Source of the DNA: Isoetes taiwanensis
Lineage: Eukaryota; Streptophyta; Lycopodiopsida; Isoetales; Isoetaceae
DNA: 64,000 nucleotides
Assembly (NCBI GenBank): GCA_021234155.1
Contig: JAJEKV010000005.1
Span: 11,925,287-11,989,286, forward strand
Direction of reading: 5' to 3'
The notes under the pieces were generated by a model, which ran no database searches, was not told the DNA's origin, and worked only from the letters and a program-made list of their open reading frames with translations. This document shows positions 10,196 to 21,314 of the stretch, piece after piece (positions within the stretch are counted from its first letter, which is position 1; every line of letters begins with the position of its first letter). Both the position numbers and the translations under genes were made by a program.

Positions 10196-13100
10196 TGGCC
10201 ACTATTTGTCCAAAGGATAGCCCTCAGAAACGTGTAGGGTCGTCGCATGGTCCCTTTTTTTTAGGGGAGGATGCCCATAACTTTAAGGGAAAAAAAAAAC
10301 TTTTTTATGATGCGTTTATTTTTTTAATCTCCTATTTTTGAGATAACATTATGAAATTTCAATGTTTAGCTTTCAATTGATACTAAGCACAAGTTGTTTC
10401 GATAAGGTTGCTATAAAGATTTTAAGTTGCATGGTAATTCTGACACCAATAGACACCCAAATGCCCTTAAACCTTAGTCCTTGCAGGTTCTTCTCATCCG
10501 ACCACTCCGCACCGTTGGACTTCTGTTTCTTCCGAACAGGGTTCCAAAATCTGTTTCTTCCGAACGGTTGAATTCTAGCAGTTGTTGGGCTAAGCCTAAC
10601 GATTATTAAGATATGATTTGGCTCTGCAAAAGCTTTCTCGGGATAAAAGAGTCTGCTCTCCCAGCTATGGACAAATCCCTTGTATTGTCATCGTTTAAGC
10701 CCAGATCCTCTGTTTCTGTTCTCATAATTTAAGCCAAGAGAATCTCCAGTTTTTTTCTCATTCTCAGAGCCTTCTAATATATACATATTTAAGTTGGAAG
10801 ATCCTGTCATATTGCATTGGATTTTTGGTTCTGTCATTTGTTCTTGTTCCTTGCTTCTATCATTTTTTTCCATAGTTGACCCATTTCTGCTAATAGAACC
10901 TGCTCGGACCAAGGTTTAAGGGAGGCCAACCCTCCCCTCTCGTGAATCATGGCAATAACCCTCTGCCGGCCTCGAGGGTTATTTGCCATAATCCACTCGT
11001 GGGGAGGGTTATCCTTCTCTTCAATGGGCCACCAAAAGTCCTCCAATGGACCATGAAATACTCGCAATTGACCTTCATTGGACCACAAGTGCCCATCAAT
11101 AGACCATGCATTTAGCTCAATTTTTAATAGTTCTTAAAGTGGGCTATTAAAGGGCAAAAGTGAGTTATCAAAGGGTAAAAAGTGGGCCATTAAGGGGCAA
11201 AAGGTAGGCCATTGAAGGGGAGTGGGTGAAAGAAGAGCACCCCCCTAAATCATAGCTATCGCAAGTTATTATGATCCAACCAATGTTAGCCATCCAATCA
11301 AATGCCATTAAAATCAAGAACTCCTGCTTTATAGGTAAATCCTAGCTGCTATTATAGGAACCCTAAAACTGGAATACCAACGGTGCAAAAATGTGCCAAA
11401 AAAATAAACCCATTCAATAAATATAGAATGATTAATCTTAATGATTACGAAAATACGACTTCCTAAGCAATCAAAAAGGTTACCAGCAAATGGCTCCTTG
11501 GGAATCAAACACCAGCATTTGGACATGGCCAAGAAATTGAAATCATACCTGGTATCTTTGCATGCGCTCCTGAAGGCATCCAACATTTTATATTTCACAA
11601 CTTGCAAGTTGTAGACCTTCCCTCCATCCTATTATACACGTCATAAAGTTTTCACAATTAGTTTCATATTGCGGGAGGGTATTCTCACAATGGTTGGGAC
11701 TATTATTCTGCTCTAGTATCAAGTTTTTGCCAGATTTGTGGGTATGAGGGAGAAATAGGGTTTGGGACAAGGAATGGCCGCTTTATAGGCTTGTTTGGTT
11801 TCGTCGAAAATTCATGGCCTTGGCCGCCAGAGTAGCCGACTGTTTCAAATCTATTCAGGTCGAAATTGAGCCAGATTGAAGCGCATTCAGGTCTCATTCA
11901 ATAGAGTTCTTGTGTGGTCGGTGAGGGGCCTGGTAAGGCCTTTGCGGCCTGGGGTTTCTGACATGCTTTGTTACTTTTGGTTGATTGGACAATGGTTCTC
12001 AAGGCTCAAACCATTGGTTTACACCATCATTGCACCATTAGTCTGTGCAAGAGTTTTTAGGGAAGAGAATAGGCTGGCCTTGGATGTGAAAGATTTTATG
12101 AATCTTCCATAATCTAAGAGTCTCAAATTATCAATAAAAACATCAACGATAAAAAAATGATACTAAAGTGATATAGATGATCTGTGCATACTCCACAGAT
12201 AGGCTGATAAATCTTAAGGATTGACCGTAGCATGCGAGGTGCATAGTCAGAGTGACTACTCTTGGGTTGCATCTCACCCAGTCTCGATGAGGCAAGAGGG
12301 GATCACTCCCCTCCAGAAGGTCTACGCGGACTACAGTGAGCTAGAGGGTGTCATGCCCATACATGACTTGAACCCCACTGAAGCTACGCATCACCCAGGC
12401 GGCGTCGATTCCATACCTTGCCCACACTCAGTGGCATAACAAACTTTCGTCTTGTTACCATATTAGATGTATAATTTATAAGTTCGCATGTTGCATGCCT
12501 TTCAAATTTAAGCAAAGGGAAGATGCCGGTTATGCGCCAAAAAATTTTCTGATCAACTTTGTAAATACATCATCATAGTCCATTTGTTGGGATCCTAATA
12601 TCAGGTTCCGACAAAAATCTGTATAATTTATAAGCTAGCATGTTGCATGGCTTTTCAGTTTTAAACAAAGGGAGGTCATGGTATTTTCGATCATTTTCAC
12701 CAATCTCACTAATTGCAGTTGGCTCCCACTATGATTGAATTTCGTGTGCCCATAATGTTCCTCAGCCATCGCTATGTACTAGAGGCATCAATTGTAGACA
12801 GACAAGCCTTCCTTGTGAGCCGGTCTACCCCACCACCTAGAGCCAGCCAGGCTCCTATGCACAGGCTGCATTAATTGGGAATTAATATGGCTAAACTAGA
12901 ATCATCAATCTATAAAGGCTCTGGATCTCTAGCCCCTTTCCAATGGAATGTGCATAGAGCATTCCAAACAGAAGCCAATAATCTGAATAATCATGAACAG
13001 ATCTAGCCGATCTACTCTAACATATATATCATGTTCATTTATTAACGGTTTGGAATCTCAGGATCTAAAGGTCATCTATGGCTAAGGATAGATGCAGTTC

Positions 13101-13226
13101 TGGCCTAAAGCCTGACGAAATGCAAGCATTGACTATCAAACAACCCACTCACCGGATGCAAGCAGTCCTCAAAATGTGTCCATGCTGTCGGAATGTGTTG
13201 AGATGCTTGAGTCTTGAAGGTCTGCT
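10196..13226. other. Gene-poor intergenic DNA upstream of SOD
   Basis: The first 200 bases should hold the SOD promoter and 5' leader. At 10920-11240 there are degenerate repeats of a gggccattaa..gggcaaaag type. At 11460-11630 (minus) an exon-like stretch reads KVYNLQVVKYKMLDAFRSAC before a possible GT donor, but no partner exon is found. At 12465-12535 and 12615-12690 a 70-bp direct repeat (gtataatttataag..gcatgttgcatg) occurs. I recognise no gene. Confidence 0.4.
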
Positions 13227-13622
13227 TCAGAACACGAGCTTCATTACTGCCGGCGCGCTGGAATGGGTCGGACGCTTGAGCAACGCACGCTCTGGAGACT
13301 GGAATTCGAAAAATCTTCCTTGTCGAAGGTGAGGAACTGCGAAATCGAATGTGCCCAATGCTAATGATCTCTTCACCAAAATAACATGGTCAATATTGTA
13401 ATGAAATCTCGCATGTCTGGCAAAGCCCGAGAGTGCAATGAGCATAAAGCAGGCTTCCTCCCCACGCAGGCTGAATGACCCTGCCATCTTGTCCTTATTG
13501 TCGTGATAATGTTTGTGCTCCCATGTTGGTCCGGTGTTTGCGTACTCGTCCAATTGGACTGTCATTATCTCCTTATGATCGGCCACTAGGGATCTGTAAT
13601 TGGTCAGTTTGACTGATCCCAT
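13227..13622 (-). CDS. Unrecognised reading frame, downstream half of a pair
   Basis: 131 codons, beginning MGSVKLTNYRSLVADHKEIM. It overlaps the end of the next upstream frame by 19 bases in a different frame. The composition is protein-like (aromatic and charged residues evenly spread: GPTWEHKHYH, GFARHARFHYNIDHV), and I think the two were once one protein or are overlapping genes of a mobile element. I do not recognise a domain. No introns are needed. Confidence 0.35.
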   Translation of the reverse strand: MGSVKLTNYRSLVADHKEIMTVQLDEYANTGPTWEHKHYHDNKDKMAGSFSLRGEEACFMLIALSGFARHARFHYNIDHVILVKRSLALGTFDFAVPHLRQGRFFEFQSPERALLKRPTHSSAPAVMKLVF

Positions 13623-14218
13623 TGTAGAGCTGGAGGCTGTGCTGTTGAGGAAGAACTAGGTTGAAGTGCACTTGTTGTCTTCTCTCTGATACACATTCGT
13701 TCCTGAATTGCTATGCATTCTTCTTCTGATGGCAATTCTTGGTGGTTCATTGTCTGACGAATCCTGCTATAGGCCTTAAGGTCCATGATGATTTGACATT
13801 TGTATGTCTCCCCCTCGCGTATGTCGATGTGAAAACCCTCTATATCTCGATTGATGAAGTCGTCGAGGTCTGATTGCTGCCTTAGGAGGTGTAGGATTTC
13901 ATCCACTCGGTATTCCCAATCTCTTACTCTGGAAGGTTCTTGATGTCGTAGAGGAGAAGATACTCCTCCGATGATGATGGGGGTTAAGCTTGTGATTCCT
14001 AACCCGAGTGGTGGGGTTATATGCATCGTCTGCAAGTCAGCGTCAAAGCGGTGAATTTTCTGCTCTGCTTGCCGCTGATCTTCGGCAGGGTTTACATCGA
14101 TGAGGTCCTCGACGTTGTCATAGTCCTTCTCCTGAGCCTCTTCTTCCTCCAGTGCCAAGTAGTCATACTCCAGGAGTAGACGATCTTCTGCAGTGGAATC
14201 AAGGGGTTCTACATTCAA
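13604..14218 (-). CDS. Unrecognised acidic protein, 204 codons
   Basis: An intronless frame. Residues 1-60 are strongly acidic (LALEEEEAQEKDYDNVEDLIDV). Residues 100-175 look helical (RVDEILHLLRQQSDLDDFI, YSRIRQTMNHQELPSEEEC), and the last 30 are Ser/Gln/Pro-rich. No domain recognised. It lies directly upstream of and overlaps the 13227-13622 frame on the same strand, which looks like the compact coding of a retroelement, virus-like insertion or transposon. Base composition (GC-richer than the flanks) also sets it apart. Confidence 0.4.
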   Translation of the reverse strand: MNVEPLDSTAEDRLLLEYDYLALEEEEAQEKDYDNVEDLIDVNPAEDQRQAEQKIHRFDADLQTMHITPPLGLGITSLTPIIIGGVSSPLRHQEPSRVRDWEYRVDEILHLLRQQSDLDDFINRDIEGFHIDIREGETYKCQIIMDLKAYSRIRQTMNHQELPSEEECIAIQERMCIREKTTSALQPSSSSTAQPPALQWDQSN

Positions 14219-14248
14219 GGGTTGAATGGAAGGTTACCCTATTTCTGT

Positions 14249-14482
14249 CTAGGCCTTATGGAATAGGAAATGGCTAAAGCAGTTGTGTAAAAGAAGTATT
14301 TTTCTCCTGCTCACAGTCATGGTCATGTAGTCTGGTAAGCATGAGGCTCTATTCTCTAGCAATTTAGCAATATTGAGTACATGGCTTAAGGTGGCTTGAA
14401 GATGCATCTTTGGTACGAAGTATCCCACGCAGGGAAGTGCTTCTTGCAAAGTAGGACCTGCGTTTTGCTGGAATTCTTGCAT
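14249..14482 (-). CDS. Small unrecognised reading frame upstream of the pair
   Basis: 77 codons (MQEFQQNAGPTLQEALPCVG start), 30 bases before the acidic frame and on the same strand. It may be a further exon or a broken part of the same element. The C-terminal third looks random. Weak support. Confidence 0.2.
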   Translation of the reverse strand: MQEFQQNAGPTLQEALPCVGYFVPKMHLQATLSHVLNIAKLLENRASCLPDYMTMTVSRRKILLLHNCFSHFLFHKA

Positions 14483-15229
14483 GAACTGCTGATAAAAAGG
14501 ATTGGCTGCTATTGTGGTTGATCAAATTCCTTTTGGAAAACTGAAAAGACAGAATCGAGATTTACCTCGGCTATACGGGGAGTGGCATTGTACCATCACC
14601 TGAATGGTGAGGTTGCCATGATGCTATGCAAGCTGTCGATGTTAAACAGAAGTATGAGCACCCTAGGAAGCTAGAAAATCATTGTGGAGCGAGGAGCAAA
14701 TTTGTGAGGTGGCAATAAGTGGTACACTTATATTTATAGTCAAACCATAATTGGAAAATTCTAGGGTTGATAAATTTTTGCCATTTTCAGGTATGGCCAG
14801 GTGTTTCTTGGGTATTTTGAAGTCATAGTCAAGCAGAAGACTCTCTAATGATCCTATTGCACCAAATTTCAACCAATTTGGAGTTGTTTTCGACTAGTTA
14901 TGGAGGTTGGCAATCTAAAAAGTTAAAATGTGGCCCAGGCACATGGTGTGAATGGTGGAGGTCTGGTGCCAATTTGTTGAAATCATGTCATTTTCTTGCT
15001 CTACTCAAGAGTGGAGCTAGAATTCACCTTCATTTTCTAGTTTTGGAGTAGGTAGCGTTGAGGTCGACCCCTCTGACCATGCACCAGAGGCCAATTCGAA
15101 AAGTTTGCATGTGTTCCAGGCGCACGGTGTGAGTGGTCGAGTTCCATTTGAGCATTGATTTAACAAAATTAACCGAAATAAAATGTGCAACTCAACAATT
15201 ACACTTGTTTATAACCAGTAAAACATTTT

Positions 15230-15257
15230 ACACGCACGCACGCACGCACGCACACAT
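15230..15257. repeat. (ACGC)n microsatellite
   Basis: An uninterrupted acgcacgcacgc tract followed by acacatac. Confidence 0.9.
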
Positions 15258-15794
15258 ACAAAAGTTACGCCATCATTGGGGTGGTGTAAAGTGGGGCAGG
15301 TGAGTAGCAAGGTTTCTAACATTTGCGTTATGCAGTGATCCTACGGTTTCTAACATTTGAACTAAGCTTGCAAAATTTTTAAAACTTCCTATTTTTAGAC
15401 TGAGATGCCTATCCATAAGCATCTAGAACATTCTAAAAATATTTTATTTTGATTGTTTATAAAATTTCAAATATTTTCTATTTTTGAAGTGAGCTACTTG
15501 CTCGTGAGCATCTGAGTATGTAGAATATTCTACTTTGCCTTTTTGCATTCTTTCAAAAAACTTTCCATCTGTGTCTCATCCCCAAGCAAGAACATTTTAT
15601 TTGATTATTTTGAAATTTTGGAATGTAACAATGACGAGTAACTAATGAGTCACCAATGAAACTAATAACTCTGGCAATAATCTAGGCAAAGAACTTTTAT
15701 ACAACTTACCATAAACCAAGCTTACTGGTCAGAAAACAAGTCTTTATACAATTCAAAAGGAGGAGAGGGGAAGACCCTTGAGCAAGGGGTTGGG

Positions 15795-16012
15795 TGAGAT
15801 GGTGATAGATGACTTTTTGGAACAACCATAAACTTACCAAGGTTTTGGAATATGGCAAAAAAAGGTTGAGTTGCTAATTTGGATATGGGAGTGGGACCTC
15901 CTTCAGAGATATATGTTTGAAATGATATATGAAAAGATGTTTGAAAAGGGTTAAGTTACCGCTAGTAGTTGTAGAAATTTTTTACATTCACTTGAGATAA
16001 ATATACTTCGCC
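15795..16012. repeat. Dispersed repeat family R1, copy 1
   Basis: Shares the blocks gactttttggaacaaccataa, cttaccaaggtt.tggaa, gttgctaatttgga, gagatatat.tttgaaatg and attcacttgagat with 57115-57370 and, in part, with 41336-41480. Non-coding interspersed repeat. Confidence 0.75.
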
Positions 16013-16639
16013 GACACCCTATGCACCCTTGGGGCCCAAATTTAAGTGAAGCCTAATGAAACAACTGGTCAAATATTTGGTGAAGCCCCTAGGTAAAATC
16101 TCTCATGTGATATCCTCATGAAGCGTAGTGAAATCGTTGGTCAGTTAGTTGATTAACTCCTTAGGCGAACTATTGCTCAAGTTCTGGTGAAATACTTGCC
16201 AAATTTGTGGTTGAACATCTAATCAAACTCCAGGTCAAGCTTTCGGTTGACGTATGGTCAAATTGCCAACTAAGTTCTAATCAACGCTCTACCAAACTGA
16301 CATGAAAGATGAGGATAGTGAACTTGGCTTAACCTTTTAGTCTTGGTAGAAGTTTGGTCTACCCTTTTGGGCGATACATGATGTACGGTTGGCAACTTAA
16401 GGATGTTACTATGGGCACTTGGAGAATATGCATGTTCGCCAATGATTTCATGAGAACAATGTGTTGTTTTATTGGTAGAATGATATGTTGGAGATGATTA
16501 AGTCTTAACGTAGAATTACTAAATGTATTTGCTCTTTCAAATTTATTTCGTTGTTAGATATTATGTAGTTTAATTTAAAGCGAAGAGATGATGGCATTAT
16601 TTAAAAAATATTGAAAATTTGTTGACTATACAACAATAC

Positions 16640-16765
16640 GGTTTGCGACATAAAAGATTGGGAAGTTAAATTGTATTGGATAATTATGTCACGTAACAAT
16701 GGCTATGACACCTAAAATATCTCCTTTTTGGGTGAACAATATTTATTTTTGGACATTTTCATACA
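16640..16765. repeat. Dispersed repeat family R2, copy 1
   Basis: The blocks tacggtttgcgacat, aaagattggg, caatggctatgacacctaaa and ttttggacattttc match 18165-18285 in the same order and orientation. Confidence 0.75.
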
Positions 16766-18164
16766 TTTTCCTATTTGGACTAATTCGAATCGCATCAATA
16801 CAAAAATCCATTGTGGCAAAAGGAATCCATTGTGCAAGAGACATCTTTGCTCTTGAAGCCATTTGTACAATGAACAATTAAAAATAGGCATGGATTGGGG
16901 AGGAATTTTTATATGTCTGTTAGTAAGATGATAACTTAAATGATGCAATATTGTGCAAATTCCTCATCCGTTAGCATACATTATACTTTATGAGAACTCA
17001 TAATATAGATTCAATGATTATCTTACTAACAAATACATTTGCCGGTGCCCTATGCACTTCTGAGGGCCGAATCTAAGTGATGTGTAGAGGGTGCAGACCT
17101 CCAAACTCCAGGTCAATTTCCCAGTTAACTTAGAGTCAAATCATGCTTTTTGAATTGCAGTTTGGCCCGAAAGATGATCACGAGTATAATCATACAACAA
17201 TATGATTCGCCATTTCCTTTTTTGAGATTGAGAATCTTAAATGATGATACTCAAAATAACTTTTCAATACAATAATCCATTGTGGAAAAGGCAAAGCCAC
17301 CAAAGAATATTTGTACTGTGTGGAAGTGGTCAACTAAGACTTCTTTGCATGTAATCTTTACAATGAGGCCAAAGGAGAAGTATAGAACATGTGACATTGC
17401 AAATTGCATTTACAACTACAATAATAATACAGAAATGTATAATATAAAAATCATAGCCATTGCAACAAACTCTAGTTTCCACGATACATATTAGAGTTCG
17501 ATAGAGCCAAAAGCAATTGTTGTATTAGCAGAAGTTATTGTTATAGTAGCCCCTCCTCTTTTGTAGGATATGCATTTATAGCATCAGCTCCATAAACCAA
17601 ATGCCGAGATTTCATAGGAATTTGTTAGAATGTGTTGACAACCACAAAAGAGTAACTTGCTCTAAATTGATATTAAAAACCACAAATTCAACCATGCCCA
17701 AAAGAATAAAACCTCCAATACAGTGGTTAAAATGCTCAAAAATTTGCTGAAAGTGCAAGAATCAAGCTATGCTAAAAATTTGAAGGAACAGAATTAACAG
17801 AGCAAGGCTTGCCATTGGCACACAAAGGACCTGAATGGGGCTTGACCATGGCACACAAAGGACCTGAATGGTTGTATCTTGTGTTTAAACTAGTATCATT
17901 ATGATATTGTGCCTCAAATATTAAACCATAGTCATTGAATCTGGATGAAGTTATTTCTTCTTTTATTTTTAAAAGTGGCCTTGGGGAAGTGGTTGTGCTT
18001 TTGGCTCTTCCAAATTAACATATGATTTCCATGGGACAGGAGAGGCATCAAGAGCGAGCATCGATCCCCATGTGTCAACTACTGGTCAATTATTTGCCAA
18101 TAATTTCAAATCTATTTTGTTGATGGATCTCCCGTAGGTTTGAGACGATTAAAAGCTTGAACAA

Positions 18165-18285
18165 AACGGTCTACGACATTAAAGATTGGGCAGTTAGATT
18201 GGACAAAGTGTTACACAATAATGGCTATGATACTTAAAATATGCTCTTTCTAGATTAACGATAATTATTTGGATGTTTTCACACC
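18165..18285. repeat. Dispersed repeat family R2, copy 2
   Basis: A match to 16640-16765. It lies just outside the left microsatellite flank of the giant transposon. Confidence 0.75.
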
Positions 18286-18309
18286 TCTTCTCTGTAGTGC
18301 AATGGTGTG

Positions 18310-18360
18310 ATGTGTTGTGTAGTGTAGTGTAGTGTAGTGTAGTGTAGTGTAGTGTAGTGT
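18310..18360. repeat. (AGTGT)n microsatellite, left target flank
   Basis: About ten copies of the pentanucleotide end precisely at the left terminus of the giant transposon. The same repeat resumes at 35037, so the element split one microsatellite. Confidence 0.95.
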
Positions 18361-18392
18361 AAACAAGGTGACGGTGCAAACGCACTAATGAC
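18361..18392 (+). repeat. Left terminal inverted repeat of the giant transposon
   Basis: Begins AAACAAGGTGACGGTGCAAA and is identical over 32 bases to the complement of 35005-35036, after which the two ends diverge. Subterminal similarity (aaattcggcagttttgacc here, aaattcagccacttttgg in the complement of the right end) continues for a short way. Confidence 0.95.
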
Positions 18393-18589
18393 CTGTGGTG
18401 CAATTGCAGATTCCTTTTTCCAAAAAACGTAAATTCGGCAGTTTTGACCATTAAAAAAAAAACAACTATAAAAAAAAAAGTTGCATTACAAATATGGCCA
18501 TTTTAGAAGCGGGCGACAGATTTTGTGTTAAGACATACTAAGAAAATGCACTTTCTTACGAAACAAAATACAAAGGGAAGGAAGGAAGT

Positions 18590-18603
18590 CTATGCGCGCA
18601 TAG
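18590..18603. repeat. Single palindrome CTATGCGCGCATAG near the left end
   Basis: An exact 14-bp palindrome, 75 bases beyond the stop codon of the methyltransferase gene. It is the only exact copy outside the arrays. Confidence 0.9.
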
Positions 18604-18677
18604 ACAATAAAGTTATATTTCAATAATATAATACAATAATATTGGCACATAAAAAAAAATCATTTTTTTAGCACACA

Positions 18678-19849
18678 CTATATATCAAGAGGAGGTTCCT
18701 TGTGAGGAAGTTCATCATCAGAATCTGGAGGAGGGAGAACCTTAGTAGAGCTATCAGGATTATCTTCCTCAGTGTCTGAGGCATTCTTCTCTTCGTCAAC
18801 CTTTTGAATCTCTTCCACAGGAACAAGCTCGACGAACTCTGCCGGATCGTTTGTGTTCCCGGTGAGTGGCGGCAAAGGCTCTGAGCTTGAAGCTGCGGGA
18901 TTACCATCCTTATCCTTAAGGCCAACCTCCTGCTTTTTTTCATCGGGCGGTACATGCGAGGAACTTATTCTGGATTTTATATATACCACAGAATCCTTAT
19001 CAAAATCAATTGCAAGGTAGTTGCGACCCTTTTTTAAAGCACAAGCCAAGGTGGTCCCTGACCCTGAGAAGGCATCGACGACCCAGTCACCTGGCTGTGA
19101 AAACATCTCTAAAAGGGTATTAATGAGCTGTTGAGGCTTCTGATAAGGATTGACTATACGACCCTGGTGTACTGGGTCTGTTAATTTCTGAATGACTGCT
19201 GGGAATTGAAACGCATTACGCAAGTCCATGCCAGCAGTATTATAATGCAAAATGCTTCTCTGCCCACCAATGTTGTGGTAACCAATGTGCATCTGTTCCC
19301 AAACATTTACAAGCCTTGCACCACCGCCATTTCCTCTTACATTCGTCTTCAACCTGCAACCGCAACCAATGAGTTATTGTGTGCTATGCGCACATAGCAA
19401 GAAGAAATAACTTACCAAATGGCTGGCTCGTAACCAGCTTTGCAGTGCTCTCTCAATGCAGCTTGCACCATACCTGCCTGATTACTTGAATGAAAAACTA
19501 CAATCCTCCAAAGAGGTGCAGTATTGATTTTGGCGAAACGTCTCAAGAAAGAATCAAATTCAGCATAAGTAAATGGAGAATCATCTCCACGGCTATCAGG
19601 TAGCTTGAACCCATAAGGAATATCAGCAATACATAAAGAATAATTGCCAGGTTTCAATGTATGGTCAAGTTTGACACAATTTCCATGATATATCTGGTAT
19701 AAACAATTCTGGCCAAACATGTCAAACCTTTCAAATTCTGTTGGTACAAAACTTTGCTCAGCTTCTTCCTTCTTCTTAAGCTTTGCGCGCTCTTCCTTAG
19801 CAAGTCTAACCATGTTAAGAAACCCTGGCGGCATCGGGTCCTTCTTTTT
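18678..19849 (-). CDS. DNA methyltransferase domain (beta class), two exons
   Basis: Exons 19416-19849 and 18678-19353 join in phase (TG|G, Trp) across a GT-AG intron of 62 bp. This is the C-terminal part of the leftward gene. The first exon ends with motif IV in the form IADIPYGF, where bacterial enzymes have DPPYG. The second has the QKPQQLINTLLEMF target segment and the SAM-binding motif I WVVDAFSGSGTTLACALKKG. The IV-before-I order is that of beta-class N6-adenine or N4-cytosine methyltransferases (COG0863, CcrM-like). The last 95 residues are acidic and Pro-rich, and the gene ends at TAG 18678-18680. Both exons are open, so the catalytic half may still be translatable, although upstream exons are damaged. 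The substrate base cannot be told from the sequence. Confidence 0.88.
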
Positions 19850-19908
19850 CTAAAACCACAGAACACAGCTTTAGTACAAACAAGAAGACGAAAGTTCAAA
19901 GTGTTTTC

Positions 19909-20192
19909 CTATGCGCGCATAGCAACATAGTAACGGACTTCTTGTGGTGCTATGCGCGCATAGACATACAACAAGAAAACAGCCTTGGTAAGAAAAAAAA
20001 CAAAGGTTCCTCAAGTGTTAGCCTATGCGCGCATAGCACCACAGTAATAAACTTCTCGTAATGCTATGCGCGCATAGCCACACAACAAGAAAACAACTTA
20101 CAACAAGACGAAAAAAACAAAGGTTCAAAGTGTGAGCCTATGCGCGCATAGCACCACAGTAACAGACTTCTTGTAGTGCTATGCGCGCATAG
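19909..20192. repeat. Palindrome array 1: three pairs at 41-bp spacing
   Basis: Exact CTATGCGCGCATAG at 19909, 19950, 20023, 20064, 20138 and 20179. Within each pair the start-to-start distance is 41. The pairs repeat every 114-115 bp with related intervening sequence (caacaagaaaac, acttcttgtagtg). The array lies in the intron upstream of the methyltransferase exons. Confidence 0.93.
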
Positions 20193-20231
20193 GCAGACAA
20201 CAAGATAAGTAGGGAAACAAGAAATTTTATC

Positions 20232-21264
20232 CAGTTTGTAAAATTTGAAGCGTATTGGTTTATCTTTTCATCCGACGACCATGTAGGGTATAATTCTTTA
20301 ACTTTTTCCCAGGTGTCACAGTTAAGGTGGACCATGAGTTGCTGCTGACAGAGTGCACAATCCTTTTGGCTGCAAAAGTAAGGAGTGTTAAAAAACTCGG
20401 GAACGTAAACTACCAGCGAGGACTAGCAAGAACTTACTGTTTGAATTCACCCTGCATTTCTTCCAAGCTAAAGTGGCCATTCACCACCTTCTCGCGAGAC
20501 CTCACAAACCTTTTACGTATTTTTTAGACCTTGCATTTCCCGCCAAACCATGATATCCATGTCCTTCCATTTTAGCGGTGTTCGGTTTTTTTCTTTTTGG
20601 ATCCTTCTCGCCTTCCCTTTAGATTTCAAAGTGTACCATCAGCAAACATATCAAAAAAAAAATTCTTGAAGTTCCCAGACCTAAAAAGGAACAAGAAAGA
20701 AATAAAGGTAAGAAAATAGAATGGCTATGCGCGCATGGTCAAAGAACTTGGAGAAGAAAGTTATCTTACACGTCCATGCCGAAAAGCTAGTTGGAAGTAG
20801 TTGTCGTACTTCACAAGAGATGCTTTGGCATCACCGAGTTGTATCACGTTAAGCAAAGACTCAGAAGCACCTTTGCTCTTTAAGAGCCGATATAGGTTTT
20901 GATCATCCTTTATATCTTTGTCACCTTTGTGTTCCGTCCTAAAAGCTCAGTATTCCTTGTGCATAAACTTAATTTTATCTATGAAGCTCATGCTCATCCG
21001 ATATTCATTGTCCACGCTTGTGGCTCATAGCAAACAACTTGGCTTCGAGTCGCTGACACCCACGTAAACAAATGCAAATATCTGAGAGAAGCAGTGTTCT
21101 TTAGTTTCTTTGTAAAGCTGCCTCCTCGCCTTGAAGCTGTGAGTGCCACCCAAAACAAAATATTTGTAGCTTTCATCCTCTTCCTTTACAAAAGAATCCC
21201 TTTCATTGCACTGGGAAGGGTCAACAATGCAAATGTGTGGAGTCAGAAAAATTTGGTCCGTCCC
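20232..21264 (-). pseudogene. ParB-like domain exons of the methyltransferase gene
   Basis: Three exons: 20770-21264, 20438-20680 and one ending at 20369 (its lower end near 20232 is uncertain). The first reads IVDPSQCNERDSF, then YKYFVLGGTHSFKARRQLYK. The GGTHS segment corresponds to the GGxHR motif of ParB/Srx-fold proteins, and ParB-like domains are fused to COG0863 methylases in bacteria and phages. This exon has two in-frame TGA codons (about 21030 and 20950) that would be single C-to-T or G-to-A changes. The second exon has a T9 run that shifts frame and a further shift near 20515. The third encodes a CALCQQQ segment and TWEKVKELYPTW. The gene is therefore broken here unless the assembly is wrong. 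ParB assignment is by motif only. Confidence 0.6.
20725..20738. repeat. Single near-exact palindrome in an intron
   Basis: CTATGCGCGCATGG, one mismatch to the array palindrome, in the intron following the ParB-like exon. Confidence 0.75.
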
Positions 21265-21314
21265 CTTATATAATTCCTTAAGAGCGCATAAATGACCGAG
21301 TAAATTTTTCTTAC

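Larger units (their letters stand above)
14483..18164. other. Gene-free repeat-rich DNA
   Basis: No coding region recognised on either strand. The stretch holds a microsatellite, a dispersed repeat copy (15795-16012) and one of two related repeats (16640-16765). 16120-16330 and 17100-17160 share short cctaggtcaa/ccaggtcaa-type motifs, suggesting old decayed tandem DNA. Confidence 0.45.

Noticed and set aside
10834-11088. Protein-like frame WPIEEKDNPPHEW
   Set aside because: It overlaps a degenerate repeat (gggccattaa/caatggacc units) and the pattern comes from that repeat.
12221-12439. Gene in a 72-codon frame
   Set aside because: No domain, no splice partners, and the codons look random.
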